DNA of 64,000 nucleotides from Podaxis mareebaensis (taxonomy: Eukaryota > Basidiomycota > Agaricomycetes > Agaricales > Agaricaceae). The notes beneath the pieces are model-generated. The model made no database searches, was not told where the DNA came from, and saw only the letters and a list, made by a program, of their open reading frames with translations. Location: assembly GCA_018524725.1 (NCBI GenBank), contig JAEUWP010000483.1:62001-126000 (forward strand). Direction: 5' to 3'. Position numbers and translations under genes: made by a program. Positions 33,844 to 45,790 of the stretch are shown here, piece after piece. Each line of letters begins with the position of its first letter. The first letter of the stretch is position 1.

Positions 33844-36800
33844 TCTGACCACCTTCCCCTCCTCACCTCCCTCCCCATTCCCTCTCCTTTCAAACCCTTC
33901 ATCGAAAAGCTTACCATCCCGTGCGACTCCGAAGAGGAAGCCGCGTTCCTCTACTCACTGGGCCTTTGACTCCATACAATACCTCCTAATTTTGACTCTA
34001 GCGATGACGTTCTTTCTTATGCCAACTCCATGTCCCACATCATTTCTCAAGAATGGCACAACAATGCTAAGCTTGTTCGTATATGTGCCAGATCCAAACC
34101 CTGGTGGAACCAACAATGCTCGGCTGCTCTACGGGCTTTCCAATCACATAAATCCAAGTCAAATTGGACCAAATTCCGCCGCACTACTTACCAGGCCAAA
34201 TGTGCATTCTTCAACAAGAAAATCAAGGACATAGCAGAAGAAAATCGTCGTCCCTGGGACCTCATGTCCTGGATCAGCAAACGTAACCTCCCTCCCTCCC
34301 AATCAATCTCATACAAGGGGAAAAGCTGCAATGAACTCGAGGATCTCTGGCATGTGCTGGACTCCTCGTATAATTCCACATCCGATCGACAAGTCAACCT
34401 TAGCACCGTCGAATCACTTGATGCCCACCCTGAATGCCCATGGCTCCCCTTCTCCAGCACCGAACTTTTTGATGCCCTCAACCCCTGCACTAATGCATCT
34501 GCCCCAGGCCCAGACCATCTGTCATGGGCCCACATCAAACACTTGATGTCAGATGACATCTTTAAATCAAACTTCCTTCTCTTCACTTCCAAATGCGTAA
34601 AGTTCTCTACCTGGCTGGAACACTTCAAACACTCCACCTCCATCATCATTCCTAAGCCCAACAAACTGCATTACTCCACCCCGAAAATGTTCCAACCCAT
34701 TGTCCTCCTCAACACTCTCGGTAAGTTGATCGAGAAAATGATCTCTGCCAGGATGCAGTTCGAAGCGTCCCAACACAACCTAGTCCATCCCCTTCAATTT
34801 GGGGGTATCATTCAGCGTTCCACTGAAGACGCTGGTGTCTATGTTACTCATCTTGTCTGCACAGGTTGGAAACACAAGCTCAAAACAAGCGTCATTGCAT
34901 TCGATGTGGCGCAATTTTTCCCATCCACTAACCACTCCATCCTAATTGCCACCCTTCGTCGCCAAGGTTTCAACTCAAATCTTGTCTCTTTCTTTTCTGA
35001 TTATTTGAAGAATTGTTTCACCACATATTCCTGGAATAATCACCTATCCCCAAAATTCACCGCTTCTGTTGGCATAGGCCAAGGTTCTGCCCTTTCTCCT
35101 ATCCTCACTTCTCTCACCCTCTCCCCTTTTATGTACAAGTTTTCCAATGACCCTCGCTGTAAAATAGTATCTTTCGTTGATGACAGACTTATCATTGTTC
35201 AGTCAGAATCATTTACTACTAATTGTTGCCTTCTTTCACAGATCTACAAAAACTGTGAAGAATACCTTAACCGCCTTGGCTTTGTTCTCGAAGGAGACAA
35301 AACCGAAGCATTCCATTTTTCCAATTGACCCTCCCACGATCCCAATCCCCCCGTCATCATTGACGACTCTTTCACTATCCATCCCAAACCCTTCCTCCGA
35401 TATCTAGGCTTCTGGTTTGACAGAAGTCTCTCTTTCAAGGAACACATCCACTTTTATTCCACAAAAGTGCTCTCCACTGTCTGCTGCATGCGCATGCTTG
35501 GCAACTCCATCTGTGGCCTCTCTCCTTTACACAAACGGCTTCTATATCGATCCTGCATCGTCCCTATCACAATCTATGGATTCCATCTATGGTTCAACTG
35601 TAACGTCAAATATCATGGTCTTATCAAATTTTTACAACACATGCAGCGCCAAGTGGCTCTCTGGATTATGGGTGCATTCTGCACCACTCCCTCTGGTGGG
35701 GTTGAAGCCATTGCTGGTCTCATCCCTATCCAGCTTCATCTTTTCAAACTCGCCAAGCGATGCTCACTCTGATTCCACACCCTTCCCCCTTCCCACCCCC
35801 TCAAAATCCTCACCCGCGATGTCGACCCCCTAGATGCGCACCATACCAAACAGCACTCGACAGCACTTGATTTCGTCTCTGATGTTCAGCTGGTCACAGA
35901 CCGGTTCCAGTGTCTCCACCCCAGCGCCAAACCTGGCCAGCATCTGCTGGACTTGTTTAGTGATCAGATCAAATTCATCGAATGCCCTGACCCTTCGAAA
36001 GAAGGTGCCATGGCACTTCATATCGCCAATGCCTCCCATGCTCGAGACTCTTCCTTTTCCTCCCCTGTATCTCTTTTAGTAGCTACTGATGGTTCCGTTC
36101 CCACCAATCCCTCCCTATCTGCCACTTCTGCCTTCCTCATTTTCAATTCTTCTGAAACTGATATTCTATCTTCCGCCGTTCACCCTTGTGGTGAAGTGAC
36201 TTCCTCTGACTCTGAATCCTATGCTCTCCGTCTCGGTTTATTCTCTTCTATTTCTCTCGCCAAAGCTCTCAATGCCTCTTCGATTGTAGTTTTCACAGAC
36301 TCCATTTCCTCTGCTAAACTTTTATTTTCGTATAGGCCCCATAGTGCTCATCCGGACTCCATCATGGTCACTCCCCTTCTTCACTCCTGGCTTTCCTCCT
36401 CCCCCCTCAACCACGTCCACTTCTGGTCTATCCCCTCATCCACTAATTGGTCTATCCACCACAAGGCACACATCCTCGCAAAATCACTATGCCTTCCCAA
36501 CCTGCGTCATCAACCCATTCGCACTTCTCTCGGATTTGTTCGCAACCACTACACACAAAAGTGCCTATCCTTATGGCAACAAAAAATGAATGATCCGTCA
36601 TACTGCAGTCACAACTGGCTCCCTCTACTCAACCCCACATCGCAGCCCCTCCAACCCAAGTATGCCAAAGGTGGTACTTGGCTCAACTCGCCCCTTGGAA
36701 AGAACGCCCAGCTATGCGCACGCTTCACGTGTTGTGTCACCAATCATGCGTCCATTGGTGCCTTCCGACAGTGTTTCTTCCCTGGGCGCCACATCACCTC

Positions 36801-37041
36801 CTGCCCTTGCGGTGAGCCGCTTGAAACTCGCGACCACATTCTTGACGACTGCCCACGCTTCCGATACCCAGTAGGAGACCGTGACAGTTTCTATTGGATC
36901 ATCCAATTTCTAGACCAAAACCCCGTGGTGTTTTCCTTCACTGACCAGATTCAAGGACCAATCACTCAAGAGGAGTTTGCCACCCACCGCCTCAACAGAA
37001 GAGAGCGACTTGCAAGAAACAGAGTACCAGACGTTCACTAG
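33844..37041 (+). pseudogene. LINE ORF2: reverse transcriptase and RNase H
   Basis: One frame from 33,844 to the stop at 37,039-37,041, interrupted only by TGA at 33,967, 35,326 and 35,770. It starts with the end of an AP-endonuclease domain (SDHLPLLTSLPI). The reverse transcriptase has motif A (IAFDVAQFFPS), motif B (GIGQGSALSPIL) and motif C (SFVDDRLI) with both catalytic Asp residues present. RNase H follows with VATDGS, SESYAL and VFTDSISS, and the C-terminus has a Cys/His knuckle (CPCGEPLETRDHILDDC). The catalytic centres look intact, so loss of function here comes from truncation and three stops. Confidence 0.95.
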
Positions 37042-37315
37042 AGACCTCTCCTCCATCATCTGTTACCATAGCTAGCTCCACCGCTTCCTTTCTTACCATT
37101 CCATCCAATCTCATTTTCGTCTTGATAAGTTAGTTTCACTCTCTTCTCGTTTCAATTTTCCTGCGTAGTTCATATACTCTCGAATCTCATCTCCTCTAGT
37201 CTTTTTCTTTTCTTCTCTTTTATCTAGTTTCGGTATTGGGACTGCTATCGTGCACCCATTTGTAGTAGCTAGTCTATTGCAATAAACGTCAATTTAAAAA
37301 AAAAAAAAAAAAAAA
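33844..37315 (+). mobile_element. 5'-truncated LINE with poly(A) tail
   Basis: A non-LTR retrotransposon begins inside the endonuclease domain (SDHLP motif) and ends in a run of about 20 A (37,296-37,315). Perfect 14-bp target-site duplications flank it. The right arm of the giant element shows the matching site without the insertion (near 56,275), which confirms both the boundaries and the order of events: arms first, LINE second. Confidence 0.96.
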
Positions 37316-37329
37316 GAGGTACACAATAG
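37316..37329. repeat. LINE target-site duplication, right copy
   Basis: GAGGTACACAATAG directly after the poly(A) tail. Confidence 0.95.
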
Positions 37330-37599
37330 AGTGCGATCTGTTCAGTGAGCTAGAGAGAGATCTCTGCTTCATGGCTGTCACTTGCAGAGATGCAGGATGA
37401 CAACAGTGGCGAGAGGTTTGTTGTGGATGATAAGAGACAACTCGCTTGGGCAGGAAACATGGAAAGTCCTGAGTGGCTCATTCCATGGTGGATAGAAGGA
37501 CCAAGATGGCTCTTCTACATTCATGGCACACACAGATGGCAAAGAATGCACAATCTGGTCGTATTGACGAGAGGGAGACATGGGGAAGGTGTAAGGGTC

Positions 37600-38004
37600 A
37601 GTTCAGATACGATGGTCAATGCTGATCACAATTTTTGGTGATTGTTCACATGCTTCCAAATATAGTTGTTCCCCCTTTCTCATCAACATTTAGTTGTATT
37701 CCCAGCTCGGACGTTCGACAGCATTGTATATAGACCTGTATAGACAGGAAAATCTGCTATGAGTTCATGGAATCTCAAATGACTACATAAGACAGGATCA
37801 CAATAATGCATTAGAGCAAAAGGCATTGGCTCAGAATCACTGTTTAAAAGCGGAGAACATGAAACAAAAGTGTCTCCATTCATAACCTAGCATGAAAGAT
37901 GATAAATGGAATGGGCCCTGAGTTCACATTCATGTACAGAATAAGACTTCAGAATCACTTCAGTCAATGGTAGATATCTATCACATGGAAAATACCAGAT
38001 TGGT
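37600..38004. other. Junction of left arm and unique centre
   Basis: Similarity to the right arm ends near 37,600. No gene is supported up to the end of the next gene at 38,005. Confidence 0.5.
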
Positions 38005-38936
38005 TTAGTTCATGTCCGTCCACTTGTACTTGCCCAAAGTCTCCTTCTTTACCCAATGTGGCCCATCATGTCTTATGTAGAAGCCATAATCCTTTCCATC
38101 AATGGATTGTATTGCATTAGCACCATGGGCAATGACCCATTGAACCTTCCCCTCATTGCAACTGTTGTTGATCCACACTCGTCGTTCAACACATAATCCC
38201 CCTGAGTCGACAATGTCACAGATATAGAGAGCCTTGGGTGGAATTACCCCATCACGAGGTACTTTTGGGGGAGCAGATATTGGATGTTTGCATTGGTCAT
38301 AAAACCAAGTCTGTGTTGGCTTGCCATTGTAAAGGGTCACCTGTCTTGGATGGTGATATGGAGATACATCAGGTACCTGGGGACTGAGGGTAGTATTAGG
38401 AGCATAGTTGAATAAGAAACTTACGATTTTGGCCTCAATGGGCACCATGGAGCACTTTTCACCTGCATTTCTCATTTTTTCCTTGACATGAGATATATCC
38501 TGCGTTGAAGGAGATGTTAATATCTCACATATGATACAAGACCAATGCCATACCTTCGCTAACCCTCCCTCCCCGTCTGATTCACTCAGGTCTGACAAGG
38601 GTCCATCAAAGGCACTTATAAGAGATGAAGGTCTCGACCTAGAAGAGGTGGTTGACAAAAGGGTATCAACCTCCAACAAAGATTGGTCCAGGGACAGAAT
38701 AGTGCAATTGATTAATGGAACTGTTGCCTGTTCATGAATATCCTGGGTCTAAGGAACTTGGAACGGGATATTCAGGTGATACGTACCTTTGGTGGGTGGA
38801 GAGCAAACATGTGAAACTCCTTGTCATATTCTGTATTGAATGGGGCAGGGTGATGGATGACAGTGGTCTTTGAAGGGTCAGAATGTTTTATGGTAGTCAA
38901 GAAAAAGTAATTTTCCCCCTGTTGAGAGTGCGCCAT
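38005..38936 (-). CDS. Passenger gene of unknown function, 256 residues
   Basis: Four exons (38936-38787, 38727-38554, 38499-38425, 38376-38005) with introns of 59, 54, 48 nt, all GT-AG and all in phase 0, join into 257 codons with the stop. I do not recognise the family. The N-terminus begins MAHSQQGENYFF; the second exon encodes a Ser-rich acidic stretch (SRSRPSSLISAFDGPLSDLS); the last exon encodes a globular part rich in aromatic residues (TWFYDQCKHPIS, RRVWINNSCNEGKVQWVIAH, YGFYIRHDGPHWVKKE). No signal peptide, membrane span or catalytic motif is visible. The clean frame amid decayed neighbours suggests recent activity or selection. It lies just inside the left arm and is transcribed towards it. 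Confidence 0.75.
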
Positions 38937-39262
38937 GGAATAACTAGAATGGAGGAGGGGAAGGAGTGGGGAGGGAACAGGCAAAGGCTAGTAGAAGAGC
39001 TCGTGAGGAAGCATCTCACGTGCTTGATTCATATCTATAATGTGCGAGTTTGACAAACAATTATCATTTATGGGCATTACGAGACATCCTGAGATACTAC
39101 AATAGATCTTTGGTTGTTTTCTATACCTTAATTATGTGCTCAGAATGCAAAGGTCGTGCATTGCTTGATGTCCTGAGATTAGACTTGGAGTGCATTACGT
39201 CAGTCAGTACATAAGGTGGCAGGCAGCAATTGTAGCTCGCACCAAAATTATGCCTACAATAC

Positions 39263-39842
39263 ATGGTTCTCCCAGTTCCCCCCTTACCAAAGTGAGTCCT
39301 GATCTCACCCCATTAGACACCATCTCACCTGTCCTTCAAGTCTAAATGCTCCCAGAAGTGATGCAGAGTTTACCCAGCCCACCAGACTAGCCTGTACTTC
39401 AACTGGTGCATGTGCCAGAATCTGGGAGGCCGTCATCACCCTGTCATCGAGGGCATCTTTGCAGATAGAAACACGCAACCATGGATTCACGACTGTGTTG
39501 CAACAATCATTGATTGCAAGAAACCACACCGATTCCTAATTTCTGTGAAAAACCACAGCAGCCTTGCCATCAACAAGAGCCTTCCAAAAATCGTGAATGG
39601 CGTTCAATGGCATGGCGACATAGTCATTCTGTGCTGCAGTACTCTAAATCCCAGAATGTTCGTCAATATGTGCAAGGGTGATGACAAGCTAACAGATTTC
39701 CTCGTTTCCAAGTGAGTGTATGTTCATTCCTGGAATGGTGAAAAACTTACCTATATGAACTAGGTTCGTCGAAACAGCACTACAAGGCACAAAGCTTGTT
39801 ATTCCAATGGACCCAAAACATTTAACCTTTACGTGTAGATAG
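39263..39842 (+). pseudogene. Unrecognised passenger gene, frameshifted
   Basis: A probable start MVLPVPPL at 39263 with an intron near 39292-39341, then a frame with IWEAVITLSSRASLQIETRN, then a change of frame near 39,530 to NKSLPKIVNGVQWHGDIVIL and VNMCKGDDKLTDFLVSK; a 52-nt intron follows (GTGAGTGTATG...CTAG) and a last exon (FVETALQGTKLVIPMDPKHL) ends at TAG 39840. The joined order reads like one protein whose middle has lost or gained a base. The WxGDIVxx...VNMxxGDxxLxDF pattern is one I associate with uncharacterised agaricomycete proteins near transposons; function unknown. Confidence 0.5.
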
Positions 39843-40019
39843 CGAAGTTGTTCCTGTAGTGTATCCTAAGCTCATGAGCACCACCTTGAACTTGGCATAT
39901 TGACATATCCCAAACAAGACGATGCACTTTGAGACATTAAGTGGCTGAGGCTACAACATTAATAATAGGTATTGCTGGGCCAATCACGGAACTATGGGTA
40001 ACTTCAAAACAAATGGATG

Positions 40020-41194
40020 CTATTCAACAACTTCATCATGAATACCAACACTATAGAGGCAAGTAGTATTTGAACCCCAGTTGTCCAGAACCTCCAAAAG
40101 AACTATGCAAAATGGGAAATGTAGGGCTGATTGAATAGAAGGGGGAACATTGAAGTACTGGCGGGTGTTAGAAGACGATACATTATATGTTCCATTGGTA
40201 AGAAACACAAACATCTCCGTTAATGATACATCATCAGATGAGGGAGACAATAGGAGGAAATTGGAAGCTGATTGCATCGGGATATCAACTGGAATTGAAG
40301 CCACATGGGTATACAGGCCCCACAAGGCAAATGCTCTGGGAACTTTGCCAGCCAAAAGGGAAGATATCAAGCAAGGGTGGGCGTGATTGATGCTTAATGA
40401 CACAACGTGAGTTTCCTCCGAAAGCCTTATACCAAGTTGTCCTCGGGACCCAGTGAACTCCCAGCAGTATGAGCTTGCAGTATCATCAAGTACAAGAGAT
40501 GGAGGAATAACTTTTGGGCCATTCTTGAACCTGAAGTACTGGAAGAACCCATTGCTCTGGTCATTGTAAGTGGGGGATGTAAGTGCCTTTATGAAATGGG
40601 CCCCTTCAGCTCTCTTGGCGAAATTCCTGGGAGGTGGACTTCGGAGTAACATATTGAGAGCGTCGATATGAGTCTTGAGATCTGCAACAAGTGCGCTGAG
40701 GTTATTGAGATGTGATTTGGTATCAGTGGTGGGGGAATAGAGTTTATTGAGAGAATCAAGATGAGATTCCATGGCAGTAGTGCACACGGAAAGCATATGA
40801 AGGGTATCAAGACTCGATTCAAGGACCTCAATATGTGCAGCGAGTGTATCAAGAGATACCTTGGAGGACTTGGTGATGCCGAAGCAAATAGGAAGGCCCT
40901 TGGAGAACATGACGGGGGGTGTGAAGCGACCGATGGTTGGTGACTGAGATCCTATCCCCAATGCGACACAGAGGACAAGAAATGCAATTGTAGTGTGAAC
41001 CGTTATGGACCACAACAAGCGGAAAAAGCAGATAATGCACCAGAATTTATGCTTGACCTGATTTCCTGTGAGTTCTACACCATCCACTGACATTGAGAAC
41101 GTACCAGGGACTCTGGAACACAGGCTGTCTCAGCTAACTCTTCAGCCGGCTTAGGAAAGAACTGATCAACTGTGTCCTCTTTGCAGAGAGGCAT
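40020..41194 (-). CDS. SUN-domain (Sad1/UNC-84) membrane protein
   Basis: Preferred model: exon 41194-41105, 47-nt intron, exon 41057-40020, 375 residues; without the intron a start at 41093 gives 357. After a short N-terminus (MPLCKEDTVDQFF) comes one hydrophobic span, about residues 37-65 (VHTTIAFLVLCVALGIG). Residues 99-168 form heptad-like repeats (LAAHIEVLESSLDTL, HLNNLSALVADLKTHIDAL). From about 219 to 370 is a SUN domain: SSYCWEFTGSRGQLGIRLS, VPRAFALWGLYT, and the diagnostic end NWGSNTTCLYSVGIHDE. SUN proteins sit in the inner nuclear membrane; coiled coil and SUN domain project into the perinuclear space and grip the tails of KASH proteins, joining nucleus to cytoskeleton. The frame is fully open inside a decayed transposon, transcribed opposite to the transposase. 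It may be captured cargo. Confidence 0.85.
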
Positions 41195-41670
41195 GGAGGG
41201 ATGACATTGAATTTGGTACTTACGAGTATATGTATTCCAACTAAGAGACAGAAGTTGACAAGGAATGTAGTACCTTTCCAAACGGAGTCTGCTTGAGCAC
41301 ATGGTCAATCGGCCCCTGGAACGAGCTTGACAAGGATGGATATCACTCAGATCATTCGATTCAGTGAAGACTGGATGTCTTTCCGACTGAAAATGATGCT
41401 TACTGAGGATGGTCTTGTCTCACAATTAGCTCATGGTAAGGGAACAAGGAAGATTACATTTCATTCTTTGGTGAAATGAAGCCAATTACATAAGCCTACC
41501 TCCATACCAGAGCAAACCATTGTGCTTGTTAACTGTGGTTGGCCAGGTCGGAGATGAAAGGCAAAGCTCAAATGATCCAGCTAACCTGTCCCCTGAAGTA
41601 AAGATCTTCAGCCATCAGTGCCACCCAAGGTGATGTTACAAGCCCTCTTTTCACCACTACTTCTGCGATC

Positions 41671-43042
41671 ATGTTGACCTATGCTCTTGAAAAGGGATTT
41701 ACACTAAATGGACAAGTTCAATGCATTTCCTTTTCACCAGACAGCAGATACTTGGCTGTGGGGATAGATGACGAAGTCTGCATTTGGGACACAATGACCT
41801 GGATGCTTGATTTGCAATTTCAGAGAGTCACTGCGTCCATTTGCTCGATTGCTTGGGGTTCCCATGGTCGACTCTTTTTTGGCTGCAGTGGGGGACTTTT
41901 GACTATGGTTACCTTTGACAAAAAGGTCACACTGCTTAAACTTCCTATTCATCTCACCCATTCTGACACACTCTCTAGGAATATCATACTGAGGGCTTTC
42001 GCACTTCCCAACAACCCATCAAATTCATTGCAATTAACACTGATGGAGACCTTCTTGCACTGGGTGGTAATAATGAAGTCACCATTTGGACCTCTCAAGG
42101 TGTGTACGTTGTCTATCCTAATGCTGGTTCTCTGAATATGGTGTACCTCTTACAGGTGATGGTTTGCATTGTCACCCTAAGTGGGCATTCATGAAACAGT
42201 TAGACGATCCTCAAGACAAGCATGATAAAACCGCTGTTAGTGTGAGTGGGATCACCTGGGCGGATGATTGCCCCATTCACTTAGTTGTGTTGTATGCAAA
42301 ACAAGGCATCATGTGAGTCTGTTGTTTGAATGCTAATTTGTTACTTAGTTGACCACTTTAGGACGTGGGATATCGAGCACAATATCCCCCTTTTCAAGAC
42401 CAGCAAAATCTCACATGAAGATGCATCAGGCCCTCCAGGTGGTAGTGGTGATGTTTTAGTTGGGGGAGGCCCTTACTATGCTGTTCCTTCTGGCAAGGAA
42501 GTGTGTGTCTATGGCTGACACAATGGGAGGGACTTTCGGTGCCTTGAATTGCCAGGTGTTATACCTGGGGGCTCTCCGATGATATGGGCACATGACGGAG
42601 CATGCATTATTGTTGCCCTGGAACATGTCATTGCTCTTTTGCAGGTTGGAAAGCATTGTGAAACAGTGCTTGACATTGAAGGTATGTACACCATACTCCA
42701 TGGGTAAGGTCCCCTAGCTAACATGGTTTTAAGGGTGCAACAAAGTGACACACCTTGCTGTGAGTGACCCATTTGTTCTGCTGCTTACAGATTTGACATA
42801 AATCAGTGGAATAAACTCCAAGGTGACTGCAGCCAAGGGCCAATCTATCAGATCGTGTCAGTGTTGGGTGGCTGTGATCTATGGGTTCTGCGAGCTGATG
42901 GTGCATTAACACTGGTTCAACCTTTAAATGCCTATTCACTCTTTCTGCCAAGGACCCGTAACTTCAGCAAAAAGGACGATCCTGATCCAAGGACAGGTCC
43001 ATTTGCAACTATTATTTGCTTTCTCTATTGCAATTTTCGCTA
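41671..43042 (+). pseudogene. WD40-like passenger gene
   Basis: The first exon (41671-41930) begins MLTYALEKGFTLNGQVQCIS and has WD40-like blades (FSPDSRYLAVGIDDEVCIWD). A 53-nt intron leads to FIAINTDGDLLALGGNNEVT and IWTSQ; further introns near 42,107 and 42,313 join to DGLHCHPKWAFMKQLDDP, ITWADDCPIHLVVLYAKQG and TWDIEHNIPLFK. A TGA at about 42,518 (Arg expected) breaks the frame; the same frame then reads RDFRCLELPGVIPGGSPMIW and continues to an exon at 42,720. A last piece (VLGGCDLWVLRADGALTLV) is in another frame. It looks like a beta-propeller protein with several tiny introns, recently broken. Function unknown. Confidence 0.6.
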
Positions 43043-43230
43043 GCATCCTCATCCTCATCACACTGGCACAATATATAATTATATTTAAGTAGCTCAGCCA
43101 CATGCAGACTGTTTGTGATTATTATTGCTACTGTTGACTTCGATTCGTTATTCTCGCTGTTCACTTGCTGCTCAGCACTCATCCTTCTGTTTGTACTGAC
43201 ATTGCCAGGCCTTGAGCATCTCTAAAACAG

Positions 43231-45617
43231 GTGTGTGATCAAACTTCAATTTCATGGACAGATCACCTGATCATCCCAGCTGGAGGAGATACTCTATCCC
43301 TCCCAGGGAGAAGACACCATGTCTCTCTCGTGGTCTTGTTCTATTCTCAGAGCATTGACGTATATATCCTTCAGAAGCAGCAGTCAAGCATGTCATCTAG
43401 ACCACATGATGGTGCTGGAAAAATCATCTTCAAGTCTTTCACTCATCCTAATGACAGTAACTAAGGCATCACTCTTACTGCCAAGTGTCGGGGCTCATTC
43501 TTCTCAGCACAAATCCACGCCTCGGATGCAAGATTGATTGGTGAACTCAAGTCAACATACATATCAGCTGACAACAAGGATCTCCTCTCTACGAGTGGAA
43601 ACAAGTTGGAACGACTTGTCATCAGCATGCCAAATGCAGATTACCTACCAGAGGTCAATCTTGGTCATCAGGTCATCTCTGTGTGCATTGACGGATGTTG
43701 GGGAGCAGAAGACTGGGGTCAATGGCCTCAGTGGTATTTTGACAGATGGGAACACTTCTCTTACATTCTTTGCAAACCGAAGCCAGAAGATATGAAAACC
43801 CATCCTCTTCAATGACTTTGGTGGAATGTGACGGAACTTGACTTTTCTCAGGATCCAGGGCTGAACGCAGGTCTCCTCCATCTGCACATTGCACAAGAGC
43901 TGTACGACATCCGTGTGAATCTAATGAAGGAGGTGGATTCATGTGTATGCAACAACGGTGTAGATTGGCAAAAACTCCATGAGAGTGCTCGGAAGATGCG
44001 CAGCTGTACGGCTGCACTCTGTTTCACACCACAGCCATTCTTCAGTGTTAAACTAACTGTAGCTGCAGCCCAACGGTACTGTCTGGAGACTCGAGCCCTT
44101 CTTGACAAAATCACACAATGGGACCAAAAGCTGGCCGTATCCAATGAATATCCTCCTGCCAATAACAAACTCCTTGGTTGTGTCACCAACCGCATCCCCA
44201 TACTTTATGAGATGTACGAGAAAGGAATACTGGTATGGTTCATCCGCCCTGCATCCCAGGTGCCCGACAACACCAACATTGTTGAACAATCCTTCATAAC
44301 ATGACCAACTGACCTCGGCATTGAAACCAAGCGATGGCCAGGTGCTCCCATTTTTTACCAAGGTCCCTTGTCTCGCGAAATACACGCTGCCATTGAGAAC
44401 TGGAAACCGGGTAGCCTTGATCTCTGGCTCCTTGGGGAAGGGACCAAGTTGGACTTGGAGAAGCAGGACAAGCCGGAGCAAGGGCATTCAGGGTCTTTGG
44501 GTTCAAAGAAGGGCAAGTGTGCTGAACCATGTAAGTAAAGAATCTGGATGATGAAGATGTTGGCATCTGATTACCTTGAATTACAGATTCAAAAAGCCAA
44601 GCAACCATTCGGGTCATTTCGAAGAGACCTCATATCTCCCTGAACATGACGCTCTTCCAGAGTGTTGACTTGCCATACAGTGCTGCACCCCTCAAAGTCT
44701 GGAAGGAGGCACTTGCCTGTGTAGACACAAACACCAATCGTGTCATACAACACTCCAACATGTCACTCTTCTGAGGCTATGCGTTCCCCCCTCCACACAT
44801 TTTCTGTGGAGAAGATGAGAAGTTTTTGGACTTGATGCTCAGTTGGCTGGTCATATGCACTTCATGGATGGGCACAATTGGTGAAGCTAAATCATGTACT
44901 GTACTGCTCCCTTGTCCCCAGCAGTGGTGTACCTACCTTCAGGGAGTTGTGCTAGGACTGGAACTCACATGACCTGACTTTCGCAAACAACCACCTGCCT
45001 CCTCGACTCCTTCTGATGAGCATGAGGTGTCTCATTCGACCTGTCGAGGCACCAAATTAAAAGATGTCGCCAAGGAGATATTCAAAATATACATCCCATC
45101 CAAGAAGGCTCTCCAGTTTCTTGTCTGGCATGATTGCATCATGTGGCGGTGTGATCAGGTTGACTTCCCATCCTTGAGCTGTTGACTGCTTGTATGGGAT
45201 GCCCAGGAGCACAATTTCCACTTGGAGTTTTTAACCCTGGATTGCTGTATTTTGGCAAGCATTTGGGCAACGATGGAAGGCGCAGCTACTTGAGACAGGA
45301 AATTTTATGCAATGTGGCTGGATGAAGTTCTCTTAATGGCTAGCCTTCCCACGGAATCATCTGGAATCACCACTGAGGACTGGAAGAAAAGGGTGCCTTT
45401 TGTCGAAGCATTTCAAAGCATCATCATGGATTGGCTGGGAGAAATACCTGAACAACTTCGTCACCTGTCTTTTTGCTGGCACATTGATAATGGGATTGCC
45501 TGGGACAAATTGGTGATGGTAACAGTCGAGACCCTAGCTACTAAACATTATTGTCAAACCTTCTTCGATCATTTTGGGAGAGCTCCTTGCATTCCATGTG
45601 TTCTCCCAACTGTCTAG
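43231..45617 (+). pseudogene. Unrecognised large passenger gene, broken by TGA codons
   Basis: Coding-like pieces in order: LSLPGRRHHVSLVVLFYSQS (43,300), LGHQVISVCIDGCWGAEDWG (43,660), then 43828-44304 with AQRYCLETRALLDKITQWDQ and ILYEMYEKGILVWFIRPASQ, then after an in-frame TGA APIFYQGPLSREIHAAIENW, a further piece with SLNMTLFQSVDLPYSAAPLK, and 45312-45617 with MWLDEVLLMASLPTESSGI. The stops seen are mostly TGA. The pattern 'leader that fixes how a person or gene is paid' does not apply; I see no enzyme motif, only frequent Trp and His. The phrase VWFIRPASQVP recalls an uncharacterised family found in many agaricomycete genomes. Exon borders are not resolved. Confidence 0.45.
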
Positions 45618-45790
45618 CTAGTTACCCATTCATTCATTTACTCGCACTTTGTAAATTGTTGGCCTGCAACAGCTTGGAAAGGTCATTATCATTTGATCTG
45701 TGCCAAGTCTTTGTTCAAATTTTGGTGTACTCTGGTGTATTTAGCCTATGAAATACATATAAGCCATGTTCTCTGCTGACAAGTGTCTTC

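Larger units (their letters stand above)
26874..37600. repeat. Left inverted arm of the giant element
   Basis: Matches the reverse complement of the right arm in order. Checked anchors (left against right) are 27,225 with 63,627; about 27,780 with 63,060; 29,390 with 61,165; 30,140 with 60,420; 30,600 with 58,280; 32,635 with 57,288; 33,270 with 57,050; 33,780 with 56,360; 37,500 with 56,100. Similarity fades inward of about 37,600. The arm is longer than its partner because of a LINE insertion (33,844-37,315) and a 5-oxoprolinase fragment. Apart from these it holds no supported gene; the short frames in it are not conserved between arms. Confidence 0.85.
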
